A DNA stretch of 51,324 nucleotides from Chromera velia (Eukaryota > Sar > Chromeraceae). The position numbers were made by a program, and so were the translations under genes. The notes under the pieces were generated by a model, which had not been told where the DNA came from, searched no databases, and saw only the letters and a list, made by a program, of their open reading frames with translations. The stretch spans positions 91,501-142,824 of the forward strand of contig JAHBMJ010005879.1 of the NCBI GenBank assembly GCA_018398765.1, in the 5' to 3' direction. How positions within the stretch are numbered: the stretch's first letter is position 1; each line of letters opens with the position of its first letter. This document shows, in pieces, positions 10,747-24,942 of this stretch.

Positions 10747-12613
10747 ATATGTATGTCTATATGTATGTATGATATTGTGTGTTGGAATTGCGGTTGCTTG
10801 TCTGGCATATCAGGATTGAGAGTATGCACATTAGTACTGCAGCTTGTGCCAGGACGATTTTAAATTATGCGCGCGACCGATCGTTTACGGGGTGGTGTTT
10901 GAACCATGCCAAGATTTATTGATTTTTTGCGCCGTACGTGTATTTGGCATCGAATTGGCATGTGTCCGTCTATCTATACATGCGTACTGAGATACAGGCA
11001 TGTGAGATTTCGAGTAGAAGGACTGTTCTTCCACTAAACACAGTGCTGCCACCTATTAGCACAGTGCAGAGACGGTTAGGACATACGTTACAGCTGTCTG
11101 AAGTAACACAATTTCTAAGGTAACACTAATTGTGCCTGTTCTCGAGGCGGCGTTTGGCAAAGAACTCGAGATTTTCACGATACACCTGTAGGCAATTGTC
11201 TTACCTTCAGGAGCAAGGTGCGGTTTGTTTTTTAAGCAGAACTGTAGGCAGAAAGGTAGACACTTTCCTGGAAGTCTGCTTGAAAGTAGGTGTGTATATG
11301 TGTCTATGTCTATGTCTATGTCTGTGCTTGTGTCTGTGTCGTGTATGTGTGTGTATGTGTGTGTGTGTATGTGTGTGTGTGTATGTATGTGTATGTCTCT
11401 ATGTATGCATGATGTTGTGTGTTGGAATTGCGGTTGCTTGTCTGGCATATCAGGATTGAGAGTATGCACATTAGTACTGTGGCTTGTGCCAGGACGATTT
11501 TAAATTATGCGCGCGACCGATCGTTCACGGGGTGGTGTTTGAGCCATGCCAAGATTTATTGATTTTTTGCGCCGTACGTGTATTTAGCATCGAATTAGCA
11601 TGTGTCCGTCTATCTATACATGCGTACTGAGATACAGGCATGTAAGATTTCGAGTAGAAGGACTGCTCTTCCATTGAACACAGTGCTGCCGCCTATTAGC
11701 ACAGTGTGGAGACAGTTAGGACATATGTTACAGCTGTCTGAAGTAACGTGATTTCTAAGGATAACACTAATTGTGCCTGTTCTCGAGGCGGCGTTTGGCC
11801 AAAAACTCGAGATTTTCACGATACACCTGTAGGCAATTGTCTTACCTTCAGGGGCAAGGTGCGGTTTGTTTTTTAAGCAGAACTGTAGGCAGAAAGGTAG
11901 ACACTCTCCTCGAAGTCTGCTTGAAAGTAGGTGTGTGTATGTATCTGTCTATTTCTGTGTCTGTGTTTGTGTCTGTGTCGTGTGTATATATGTGTGTGTG
12001 TATGTGTGTATGTGTATGTCTATATGTATACATGATGTTGTATGTTGGAATTGCGGTTGCTTGTCTGGCATGTCAGGATTGAGAGTATGCACATTGGTAC
12101 TGCGGCTTGTGCCAGGACGATTTTAAATTATACGCGCGACCGATCGTTCACGGGGTGGTGTTTGAGCCATGCCGAGGTTTATTGATTTTTCGCGCCGTAC
12201 GTGTATTTGGCATCGAATTGGCATGTGTCCATCTATCTATACATGCGTACTGAGATACAGGCATGTGAGATCTCGAGTAGAAGGACTGCTCTTCTACTGA
12301 ACACAGTGTTGCCGCCTATTAGCACAGTGTAGAGACGGTTAGGACATACGTTACAGCTGTCTGAAGTAACGCGATTTCTAAGATAACATTAATTGTGCCT
12401 GTTCTCGAGGCGGCGTTTGGCGAAGAACTCGAGATTTTCATGATACACCTGTAGGCAATTGTTTTACCTTCAGGAGCAAGGTGCGGTTTGTTTTTTAAGC
12501 AGAACTGTAGGCAGAAAGGTAGACACTTTCTTGGAAGTCTGCTTGAAAGTAGGTGTGTATATGTGTCTATGTCTATGTCTATGTCTGTGCTTGTGTCTGT
12601 GTCGTGTGTGTGT

Positions 12614-12655
<42 letters not shown>

Positions 12656-13260
12656 ATATGTATGTCTATATGTATGCATGATGTTGTGTGTTGGAATTGC
12701 GGTTGCTTGTCTGGCATGTCAGGATTGAGAGTATGCACATTGGTACTGCGGCTTGTGCCAGGACGATTTTAAATTATGCGCACGACCGATCGTTCACGGG
12801 GTGGTGTTTGAGCCATGCCAAGATTTATTGATTTTTTGCGCCGTACGTGTATTTAGCATCGAATTAGCATGTGTCCGTCTATCTATACATATGTACTGAG
12901 ATACAGGCATGTGAGATTTCGAGTAGAAGGACTGCTCTTCCACTGAACACAGTGCTGCCGCCTATTAGCACAGTGCGGAGACGGTTAGGACATACGTTAC
13001 AGCTGTCTGAAGTAACACAATTTCTAAGGTAACACTATTTATGCCTATTCTTGAGGCGGCGTTTGGCCAAAAACTCGAGATTTTCACAATACACCTGTAG
13101 GCAATTGTCTTACCTTCAGGGGCAAGGTGCGGTTTGTTTTTTAAGCAGAACTGTAGGCAGAAAGGTAGACACTCTCCTCAAAGTCTGCTTGAAAGTAGGT
13201 GTGTGTATGTGTCTGTGTCTATGTCTATGTCTGTGTTTGTGTCTGTATCGTGTGTGTATA

Positions 13261-13291
<31 letters not shown>

Positions 13292-13665
13292 CTATATATA
13301 TGCATGATGTTGTATGTTGGAATTGCGGTTGCTTGTCTGGCATGTCAGGATTGAAAGTATGCACATTGGTACTGCGGCTTATGCCAGGACGATTTTAAAT
13401 TATACGCGCGACCGATCGTTCATGGGGTGGTGTTTGAGCCATGCCGAGGTTTATTGATTTTTCGTGCCGTACGTGTATTTGGCATCGAATTAGCATGTGT
13501 CCGTCTATCTATACATGCGTACTGAGATACAGGCATGTGAGATTTCGAGTAGAAGGACTGCTCTTCCACTGAACACAGTGCTGCCGCCTATTAGCACAGT
13601 GTGGAGACGGTTAGGACATATGTTACAGCTGTCTGAAGTAACGCGATTTCTAAGGTAACACTAAA
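10083..13665 (+). repeat. Satellite array of ~625-646-bp units (five full units plus partial ends)
   Basis: The marker gttggaattgcggttgc recurs at 10135, 10781, 11421, 12044, 12690 and 13314, giving spacings of 646, 640, 623, 646 and 624 bp. Each unit holds the same ordered blocks (ctgcttgaaagtaggtgtg, a variable (TG)n tract, gacgattttaaattatgcgc and accgatcgttcacggggtgg). Two unit types exist: A has actttcctggaag (or ttcttggaag), B has actctcctc(g/a)aag and is ~22 bp shorter, in the order A-A-B-A-B. Open frames inside are CA/TG-repeat artefacts. The array ends in pure TG-rich sequence. Confidence 0.92.
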
Positions 13666-13870
13666 AGTATGTATATGTGTGTGTGTGTGTATGTGTGTGT
13701 GTATGTGTGTGCGTGAGTTGGTTGTGTGTGAGTCGGTGTGTGTGTATATATATGTGTGTGTGTGTGTGTATGTATGTGTATGTATATATGTGTGTGTGTG
13801 TGTGTGTGCATATGTGTGTATGTATATGTGTGTATGTGTCTGTATGTGTGTGTGTGTACGCGTCTGTGTA
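13666..13870 (+). repeat. TG/TATG microsatellite tract
   Basis: About 200 bp of (TG)n with TATG and TGCG interruptions directly continues the truncated last unit of the ~635-bp satellite. It may be an expanded version of the TG tract found in every unit. Confidence 0.85.
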
Positions 13871-13879
13871 TCTGCGCAG

Positions 13880-14639
13880 CCGTATAAGGAGCAGTTTCTC
13901 ATCTATGGCATTTCCGGGATCATACAAAAAAACAGTCTTGCAGCACTATCATGCTTCTATGATCGACTCAAAGTTAGAGTACAATAGAGTACAATGTAGT
14001 ACAATAGAGCCAGAGTATAGATATATAGCCTTAGGGAAAAGTAGGAACTAAAAAAAAAATTGATTTAAAAAAAAATTCTTACTAACTCTGATCGCGTAAA
14101 TTATTTTAAGTCAATCTTCTGAAGCTTTTGAAAAAAGGTTTTTAAAAAACATTATGATGTATATGTGATCGAGTAACTAAATCCTAGTCTAGATCCTAGT
14201 ATAGATATACTAGTACAAATATACAAGATCTTACTACTAGTAGTAGTACACTACCCTACACTAGCTGCTACAAAAAAAATATGAGGACATATAAATAGAT
14301 TTAGCACACATGTTATAATTTAAAAAGATGTTTACAAATATTTTTACATGGTTTAAACATCAGGAATTATTATGATTTTACTTTAATTAACTGAAAAAAA
14401 TTAAAAATATTTGGAGTTGGAATTGGTGTTAGAGTCAACATGGTCCCGTTTTCACATGGCTGGGTGTTGGTGGGCCTATCATGTAAGTTATACCCTATCA
14501 TTTCAGGCGCATCACCTCTATAAAGAACGTTGAGACGTTGCATAACACCACTTAAGGTAACGTGAAGAGGGGGGAAGATATAGAAATTGTAAGAGGGGCA
14601 TGCCAGATTGAGTGGTAGCTAATCAAGGATTTAAGAGGG
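13880..14639. other. AT-rich spacer between two satellite arrays
   Basis: No gene. It has A-runs and TA-rich words, including agagtacaatagagtacaat repeats (~13975-14010) and tagtagtagta near 14240. It separates the ~635-bp array from the 584-bp array. Confidence 0.5.
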
Positions 14640-17190
14640 TGGGATCGCATATCCCTGCGACACGCGGCGGCAGGTGTGTGTGGGGGGCGGTAGGCCCGTG
14701 CCTGCTCGGATTGCTAGCTTAGCCTATATGGTGGAGCCGGGGATCCGGGAGGGCACATATTGACTAGAGCCAGCTGAAACCGGACTCTAGACAAACGGTC
14801 ACAGTAGAAAGCCAGGAAGGACAGCGGAATGGCAGACCGTGTAGAGTTTGGAGTGACAGTTCGAGCGGAGTATAGCGGAGTCTCGAACTGAGGTCCAGTC
14901 GGAACAAACGGGCATGCGCGAAGCGGGCCGGCTGGGCCTGGACTCAGGGACCCGGAAGCCGGAATGACAACATAGACGCGCACGCATGGGCGCGGACGGA
15001 CGTAGCGCGGAAAAAGAAAAAAAGGGGAAATGAGCGGAGACGGTACAGAAACTGTGAAGAAAGTGAAGAAGAGGTCTCCCGTCACAGACTTTCCTCTGTT
15101 AAAAGAGAAGTCGTAGTAACCCAATCGGCGAGCGACCGTTTTTCTCCCACCTACCCTCCCGAGGAACGACTGGATCCGGCCTGTATCCCAGCCCGGAAAC
15201 ATGCTAGCTAGTCGTTCTTTGGTTGGGATTGCATATCCTTGCGACACGCGGCGGCAGGTGTGTGTGGGGGGCGGTAGGCCCGTGCCTGCTCGGATTGCTA
15301 GCTTAGCCTATATGGCGGAGCCGGGGATCCGGGAGGGCACATATTGACTAGAGCCAGCTGAAACCGGACTCTAGACAAACGGTCACGGTAGAAAGCCAGG
15401 AAGGACAGCGGAACGGCAGACCGTGTAGAGTCTGGAGTGGCAGTTTGAGCGGAGTATAGCGGAGTCTCGAACTGAAGTCCAGTCGGAACAAACGGGCATG
15501 CGCGAAGCGGGCCGGCCGGGCCCGGACTCAAGGACCCGGAAGCCGGAAAGACAACATTGACGCACACGCGTGGGCACGGACGGACGTAGCGGGGAAAAAG
15601 AAAAAAAGGGGAAATGAGCAGAGACGGTACGGAAACTGTGAAGAAAGTGAAGAAGAGGTCTCCCGTCACAGACTCTCCTCTGTCAAAAGAGAAGTCGTAG
15701 TAACCCAATCGGTGAGCGACCGTTTTTCTCCCACCTACCCTCCCGAGGAACGACTGGATCCGGCCTGTATCCCAGCCCGGAAACATGCTAGCTAGTCGTT
15801 CTTTGGTTGGGATCGCATATCCCTGCGACACGCGGCGGCAGGTGTGTGTGGGGGGCGGTAGGCCCGTGCCTGCTCGGATTGCTAGCTTAGCCTATATGGC
15901 GGAGCCGGGGATCCGGGAGGGCACATATTGACTAGAGCCAGCTGAAACCGGACTCTAGACAAACGGTCACGGTAGAAAGCCAGGAAGGACAGTGGAACGG
16001 CAGACCGTGTAGAGTTTGGAGTGGCAGTTCGAGCGGAGTATAGCGGAGTCTCGAACTGAGGTCCAGTCGGAACAAACGGGCATGCGCGAAGCGGGCCGGC
16101 TGGGCCTGGACTCAGGGACCCGGAAGCCGGAATGACAACATAAACGCGCGCGCATGGGCGCGGACGGACGTAGCGCGGAAAAAGAAAAAAAGGGGAAATG
16201 AGCGGAGACGGTACAGAAACTGTGAAGAAAGTGAAGAAGAGGTCTCCCGTCACAGACTTTCCTCTGTCAAAAGAGAAGTCGTAGTAACCCAATCGGCGAG
16301 TGAACGTTTTTCTCCCACCTACCCTCCCGAGGAACGACTGGATCCGGCCTGTATCCCAGCCCGGAAACATGCTAGCTAGTCGTTCTTTGGTTGGGATCGC
16401 ATATCCCTGCGATACGCGGCTGCAGGTGTGTATGGGGGGCGGTAGGCCTGTGTCTGCTCGGATTGCTAGCTTAGCCTATATGGTGGAGCCGGAGATCCGG
16501 GAGGGTACATATTGACTAGAGCCGGCTGAAACCGGACTCTAGACAAACGGTCACGGTAGAAAGCCAGGAAGGACAGCGGAACGGCAGACCGTGTGGAGTC
16601 TGGAGTGGCAGTTTGAGCAGAGTATAGCGAAGTCTCGAACTGAGGTCCAGTCGGAACAAATGGGTATGTGCGAAGCGGGCTGGCCGGGCCTGAACTCAAG
16701 GACCCGGAAGCCGGAAGAACAACATTGACGCGCGCACATGGGCGCGGACGGACGTAGCTGGGAAAAAGAAAAAAAGGGGAAATGACCAGAGATGGTACGG
16801 AAACTGTGAAGAAAGTGAAGAAGAGGTCTCCCGTCACAGACTTTCCTCTGTCAAAAGAGAAGTCGTAGTAATCCAATCGGCGAGCGAACGTTTTTTTTCC
16901 ACCTACCCTCTCGAGGAACGACTGAATCCGGCCTGTATCCCAGCCCGGAAACATGCTAGCTAGTCGTTCTTTAGTTGGGATCGCATATCCCTGTGACACG
17001 CGGTGGCAGGTGTGTGTGGGGGGTGGTAGGCCCGTGCCTGCTCGGATTGTTAGCTTAGCCTATATGGCGGAGCCGGGGATCCGGGAGGGCACATATTGAC
17101 TAGAACCGGCTGAAACCGGACTCTAGATAAATGGTCACGGTAGAAAGCCAGGAAGGATAGCGGAACGGCAGACAGTATAGAGTCTAGACT
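14640..17190 (+). repeat. 584-bp satellite array (about 4.4 units)
   Basis: Units begin with gggatcgcatatccctgcga (or the variants gggattgcatatccttgcga and ...ctgtga) at ~14641, 15225, 15809, 16393 and 16977. Spacing is exactly 584 bp, with substitutions but no indels; the last unit breaks off at ~17190. On the minus strand each unit can encode a 177-aa frame (14714-15247, 15298-15831, 15882-16370 shorter, 16466-16999). Between units 1 and 2 about 15 of roughly 20 base changes alter the amino acid, as expected for neutral DNA, so I do not call these genes. A 9-bp inverted pair (cagttcgag / ctcgaactg) recurs in each unit; where the left arm changes to cagtttgag, RNA pairing would be kept by a U-G pair. 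Confidence 0.93.
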
Positions 17191-17194
17191 AGGT

Positions 17195-17535
17195 ATGTGT
17201 CTGTCTGTCTCTTTTTCTTTCCGCCTACCATCGTCTGCTCTCTTTCTTGTCTGTCTGCCTGTCTGCCGCTGCCTGCCTGTCTGCCATCGCCCCTGACACC
17301 GGTCCAGGAAAGGGGACGGTGCGTATCCCTTCCAAGCGGACCCTCGGCCACCGCCGCCGCCTTATTTGAACCTAGCTGCGTGACGGTAGTTGATCGGCCC
17401 GCCCGCCGGTCCCATGCCCAGCCCCGCCACCACCGCCACGTCGGGGGACGTCCCCCCCGTCCCCCACATTTAATTTGCCTACCACCACCACGAAGTTTGG
17501 GGACGTCACAAATAGGGTGGCAGGGGCGATCATCA
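17195..17535 (+). repeat. Dispersed repeat, copy C (3'-truncated)
   Basis: Matches the first ~340 bp of copy B (6048-6370), including the pyrimidine-rich leader, and stops in the ggcaggggcgat segment. It abuts the broken end of the 584-bp array, so one of the two was inserted next to, or cut by, the other. A small insertion (ctagctg) follows ttgaac, and another (~25 bp, cgccggtcccatgcccagcc region) interrupts it near 17400. Confidence 0.75.
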
Positions 17536-17890
17536 CTGAGACTATAGCTGACTCCCTGCTTCCAGATCATTCCAAACCAACAGTGTCACGCACCGATCGT
17601 TACCTTCCGACAGTGAAGGGTCAGTCTGCACTCCACGAATTTTCTGCAACTTGTCTTGATCACGGTGGCACTTCCCAACTAACTGCTCCAGACAGTAGGT
17701 CAGCTTCAGACAGCCTCCGATTGAAACCGCGGAGTGTCTCACCCGACCGGCCAAGCAGTGTTGTCTTCTCTGCAGTTGAAGCAGAGGTCCTGCGCATTTG
17801 AGAAAGAGGTGCAGTCTGTCACCGTCCTGTTGAGCTTCGGTTAGACGCAGAAGGGGTCTCCGTTGGTGGAAGGGAAAACAAATTGGCACA

Positions 17891-20726
<2,836 letters not shown>

Positions 20727-21704
20727 TCCTTGAATTCAGCCTTGGAAACGAACTTTGATTGAGACTTTCAGGATGTATTACGGTAAAATACAGTAAAATT
20801 CGTGGTGGAGGTCTACTGGAGGAACCCCTAAAACAGAAAACCGACAAATTTAAGAAATGAATGACCATAAGTCATCATGTTGCTGATTCATGCGTGCGAT
20901 AAAAAATTTAAAGAAAAAAAGGGGACATATTTTTAGGTACTATGACAATGTGTACCAATCGATCGGTACTAATTGGTACAAATCAATAGCAGTTTTTTAC
21001 AATGTGTACCTATGGGTTCGTACTAATGTGTACCCTTCTCTTTTTTAATTTTTCTTTTTTGATATTCATATTTTTGAAAGATTCTTAGAAAGAATTATTT
21101 AAAATATTGATAAAACACAACACTATATGATTATAACCTTAAATCGTCCTTTCAGAGCCTGAGCGTCAAAAAAGTTGAAAAAATGACTAAAAACGATCAG
21201 AAATAGGGAGAAGAGTGCGATGCAAGAGCACAATGAGTTGCTGCGGCTGATTCAAGAAAGATTGACTATCTCACGTCTTCTTCAATCAGATTGAGGAAGA
21301 CGAGAAATATGTTATGTATAGTTCTATTGTTACTTGAACTAGACTCGGATTCAATATATATTATATTTCAGACAGAACGCTAATATAATATAATGTAATA
21401 TAATATAATATAAACTTAACATAATATGAGAGGATGAAGATTAGGTTGAACGCCGGAGATAAGTTAGATAATGAAGATCCGTCCTACGATCGGTCCTGCA
21501 AAATCTGATGATGATACATCTTTTTGGTTATTATTTTTTGAGACGGTTTTTTATAAGGCTTCAGAGACAAGTTGCTCTGTTCAGATGAATTAAGAGGGGA
21601 AAAAAGACAAACACGAGGTGAATTTATGTAGGTGTTATATCATATTATATTATAATGGAGATTCTAGAAAATTGATAGTCTCTTCAAACAGCTGAGATCT
21701 TCCT
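20727..21704. other. AT-rich intergenic region
   Basis: 3' flank of the small membrane-protein gene. It holds repeated words aatgtgtacc (20948-20958, 20999-21009, 21023-21033), a TAATA-rich stretch (~21350-21425) and no open frame of note. It ends at the left terminus of the inverted-repeat element. Confidence 0.5.
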
Positions 21705-22158
21705 TAAAGAATTGGGAGTTGAATTGGGTGTCGAATTGGTAGTACTACCAATTTTTTACCGTCAGTAACTCCCAATTTTAAAAAATTGGTACCTAGTCTA
21801 GTGAAAGAAGTACATGGAGTTTGAAGCTAAAATTTTATGTACGGGCTAGACAGGGGCTCACTAGTCTCTAGCCGCAGTCATTAGACTCTAATTCATTACT
21901 AGGAACAAATTTTATGAACACTTAGAGTCACCTAAAAATTGGGAGTTACCAATTTTTAAATAGGAATTTTTTAGGACCGCCGAAAAAAAAATTGGTAGTA
22001 CCAAAAAAAAAAAAATTGGGAGTCAACTTAAAACTTTTGTTTTGTGTGTCATAGTGCACCGCTAATGCAATGCAAAACGGACAGTGGACAGCTCTACACA
22101 AGCTGCACGTACCAGTACAAAAAACAGAGCGAAAATCGATCCAATTGACCATGTAAGC

Positions 22159-22530
22159 CTACCAGAATTCATAATCCCTCCATATGCCGGACAGTGGCTG
22201 CTGATCTTTATTCAGATCATGCCCCTCTCTCCCGAACATCTCCCACTTAGTGGTTCCCAGACGCTTCAAATAGAGATTATATTCCTTTTTCTTCTCCTCT
22301 GACAGATTTTGGGGGGGGACAACATGGGTGTACTGAAAAACGACCAAGGAATCATCTGGGAAAATTCCGATGTCTGTCTTTTTTCTGTGATCATCTGTGA
22401 GCTCTTTCAGCTTCCAAATCTTCACGGTGAACTTGACATCTGAAAACATTGTATGAGCGATGTTCAGCTCTCTCCCCACAGCGAATCTCTCCCGAAACTT
22501 GATAGGGATGACAAATCCATCCTTGTTCAT
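22159..22530 (-). CDS. Unrecognised 123-aa ORF inside the inverted-repeat element
   Basis: A true ATG at 22530 runs to a stop at 22159. The product is hydrophilic, with balanced charge and globular-looking composition (for example FAVGRELNIAH, FTVKIWKLKEL, DDSLVVFQYTHVV, NLSEEKKKEYNLYLKRLG, GIWRDYEFW). Upstream codons also stay open for some distance (RQRERSKE), so the ATG may not be the only start and a spliced 5' exon is possible. It lacks DDE, HUH or helix-turn-helix motifs that I can recognise. It could be an element-encoded accessory protein or a captured host exon. Confidence 0.45.
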   Translation of the reverse strand: MNKDGFVIPIKFRERFAVGRELNIAHTMFSDVKFTVKIWKLKELTDDHRKKTDIGIFPDDSLVVFQYTHVVPPQNLSEEKKKEYNLYLKRLGTTKWEMFGREGHDLNKDQQPLSGIWRDYEFW

Positions 22531-22700
22531 TTCCTTTGACCTCTCCCTCTGTCGGCTTTGTACGACTATGGTTGCAGAGCGCTGGGGAGGAGGGGGGCGC
22601 TAACAAGAACTTTCACTTTTCGATTTCTTCTTTTTTTTTTATTCTTTCCCTTGATCCATTTCGTTCTCTCTCCCACCTTGAGGCTTACGAAGACTAGCAG

Positions 22701-22967
22701 CTGCCGTCTTATGGGTGGGCGGTCCCGAAGACTCACTTCTACTCGCACTTCCCGGTGTGGATCCACCGGTTTGGGGGGTTAAACACAGCGAAATGCTACG
22801 GCTTTGAATCGTATCATAAGAAGGTTTGCAAACGTTTTATTCTACAGGGGGGGCGTTATTCATATGATCGTTTTATTCTGGAAGATCTGGTTTTTGCGTG
22901 GTTGTGCAAGAGAAAGAAAGCCATACAAGTATATTTTGCCGATGTGTCACGCCAGGAGGGACTTTGA
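22701..22967 (+). pseudogene. Transposase-like C-terminal fragment
   Basis: An open frame preceded by an acceptor-like actagcag contains VPKTHFYSHFPVWIHRFGG followed by GFESYHKKVCKRF, ending at TGA 22965-22967. The order P-K-x-H-(8)-I-x-R-F-G ... F-E-S-x-H-K resembles the C-terminal part of large eukaryotic cut-and-paste transposases (KxHxxxHxPxxIRRFGP...FExxHK pattern). I know this by pattern only. No catalytic core is found in the ~1-kb interior, so the element looks internally deleted. Confidence 0.4.
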
Positions 22968-23410
22968 GCATGAATAACACTATGAAACTATACAAAAGTT
23001 ATGGATTTATGAAGTTCTGTACAGCCGCAACACTGTTCTATTACAGCGTTCTTTCTTTCCACATATATTTTACTTTCTAGGAGAAGTTATAAAATTGGTA
23101 GTCCCAAAAAAAAAATTGGGTGTTGATTTTCTTAAAAATTGGTAGTTAGTCCTAAAAAAAAATTGGTAACTCCCAATTTTTAGGTAACTCTAAATGTTCA
23201 TAGAATTTGTTCCTAGTAATGAATTAGAGTCTAATAACTGCGGCTAAAGACTAGTGAGCCCCTGTCTAGCCCGTATACAAAATTTTAGCTTCAAACTCCA
23301 TGTACTTCTTTCACTAGACTAGGTACCAATTTTTCAAAATTGGGAGTTACTGACGGTAAAAAATTGGTAGTACTACCAATTCGACACCCAATTCAACTCC
23401 CAATTCTTTA

Positions 23411-24536
23411 GGGTTATGTTGTCTGTGCACGAATGTGTTAGTAGGAGCACACGGTCAATCTACCATAATCTAGTACAATCCAACAGGCTGCTGTCTGATT
23501 CAATTGGAATTCATCGAATACATGCTAATTAACCAACATACAAAAAAAAATGCATGCAAACTTCGGAGACTGAAGCTTCGCATACACGCCGAGCCAAACA
23601 TTAATAGCTCGAAATCAGCATACCAATATTTATATTATTATATTAGGGGAACCCTAAAAATATATATATATCTATATATTGAATCCAAGCCTAGTACGTA
23701 AACGTGGTCTAGGCAGTATAAGAGTATGTCAGTCGGGATGACCATTGGTGGGTCCGTCGCTGTTCCTCTTTTCGGTGTCTTACTATTAGACTGATTTTAG
23801 TATAATACACGCTGATGTAACAGAAACATGACTGCTGATTCGTGTAGTTAAAACACATGCTACGATGCATACGCTTACTTTAATCACGGCCCTGAAAAGA
23901 TACACACGCGGGCCGGTTCAATCACAGTTGATACAGAAAGGCGGGGCCGCTGCCGCGTTTGCTCATACTCACACTACGCCCTACACACATGTGCATACTA
24001 CACATGCCTCCCCCCCAGAACGATCATCCTCGATCGTTTCATTCTCTCAACGGCTTTCATTCACCCTCGAGCGCACTTCGTTCATTCTTACTCAAACATA
24101 AATGAACTTGCACTAAAGAGAATAGAAGCAAGTGAATGCACATCGATCCTCGCATCAAAGAAACAAAAAGTCATCCATCTGTACATAAAAGTAAAAAATT
24201 TCTTTCCACAATCATATCATCCCCGCACGCACATGCACGCACACATCTCATTTGGCACAATTGACATGAAAGCTGTCATAGTAGCCGGCTGTGAGCGGAG
24301 TTATGGTCACATCTGGAGCTGTACGGGCTTATATGCTTAATAATGCCTGCACGTAACTTTTGGTGGGCACTGACACTCTCACACTGTCTTGCTCTTTACC
24401 CTTCTTCATGTTATAAGTAAACAAACAGCGTGCCAGCAAGCAAACAAATCTCTTGCGACAGACTTTGACAGATCGAAACTGTCCTCAGTACTATGTACCC
24501 CCAAGAAGGCTTCCTATGGTTGATCTGGAGCGGCCG
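23411..24536. other. Intergenic region upstream of the leucine-rich-repeat gene
   Basis: No supported gene. Composition shifts from AT-rich (TATATATA runs at ~23655-23680) to mixed. Short frames here have no family features. Confidence 0.5.
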
Positions 24537-24750
24537 CCAAAGCCCGGGTGCCGAAGGCGCCCGGCTGCCAAAGCCGGCCCGCGCCGCTGCCAAAGCCCGA
24601 CCATGCTGAAGGCGCGGCCATGCCAAAGCCCGACCGTGCCGAAGGCGCGGCCATGCCAAAGCCCGACCGTGCCGAAGGTGCAGTGATGCCAAAGCCCGAC
24701 CGCGCGTTAAAGACGCGGCCATGCCAAAGCCCGACCGTGCCATCCCTAGC
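24537..24750 (+). repeat. GC-rich minisatellite (~33-bp core)
   Basis: The core atgccaaagcccgaccgtgc followed by cgaaggcgcggcc repeats about six times with variation. A related block (ccaaaggcgctaggctgcc then aaagcccgg) reappears at ~27044-27072 inside the next gene's first intron. It lies ~200 bp upstream of that gene's ATG; in-frame translations are repetitive artefacts. Confidence 0.85.
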
Positions 24751-24942
24751 TTGCAAATTAAGCCCATGCACAGCTCCATCAGCTGTTTGCATGCATGCAT
24801 GCATGCATTTCGGTGCAAAAGCTGTCTGAAAAACGTCTTGGTCTTCTGGCCTGCTACTGTATGTCGGTCCGCTACGGACAGCACCTACTCGTAGGCTGGC
24901 GAATTCGGTCTAACCGTGTCTGTGTTCTTTTCTTTTCCCAAA

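Larger units (their letters stand above)
21705..23410. mobile_element. DNA element with ~315-bp terminal inverted repeats and TA flanks
   Basis: The left arm (21705 to ~22022) and right arm (~23088 to 23410) are inverted copies. The outer ends read TAAAGAATTGGGAGTTG and its reverse complement CAACTCCCAATTCTTTA. Both arms contain a perfect 20-bp palindrome, AATTGGTAGTACTACCAATT, and repeated AATTGGTA / AATTGGGAG words. TA borders both ends, compatible with a TA target duplication. The ~1.07-kb interior holds a minus-strand 123-aa frame and a plus-strand transposase-like fragment. The long arms with internal repeats suggest a foldback-type or non-autonomous DNA transposon. The superfamily is not established. 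Confidence 0.8.

Noticed and set aside
10484-13398. Repeated ~110-aa Cys/Val-rich frames as a secreted cysteine-rich protein family
   Set aside because: They are TG-repeat translations inside each satellite unit; the opposite strand gives equally long His/Thr frames.
16020-16060. Possible tRNA T-arm (gttcgag motif) in the 584-bp unit
   Set aside because: No acceptor stem, D-arm or anticodon arm can be folded around it.
14714-16999. Four 177-aa (one shortened) minus-strand frames, one per 584-bp satellite unit, as a tandem gene family
   Set aside because: About three quarters of the base differences between units 1 and 2 change the amino acid, as in neutral sequence; the products have no recognisable domain. 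The frames are best explained by satellite DNA without indels.
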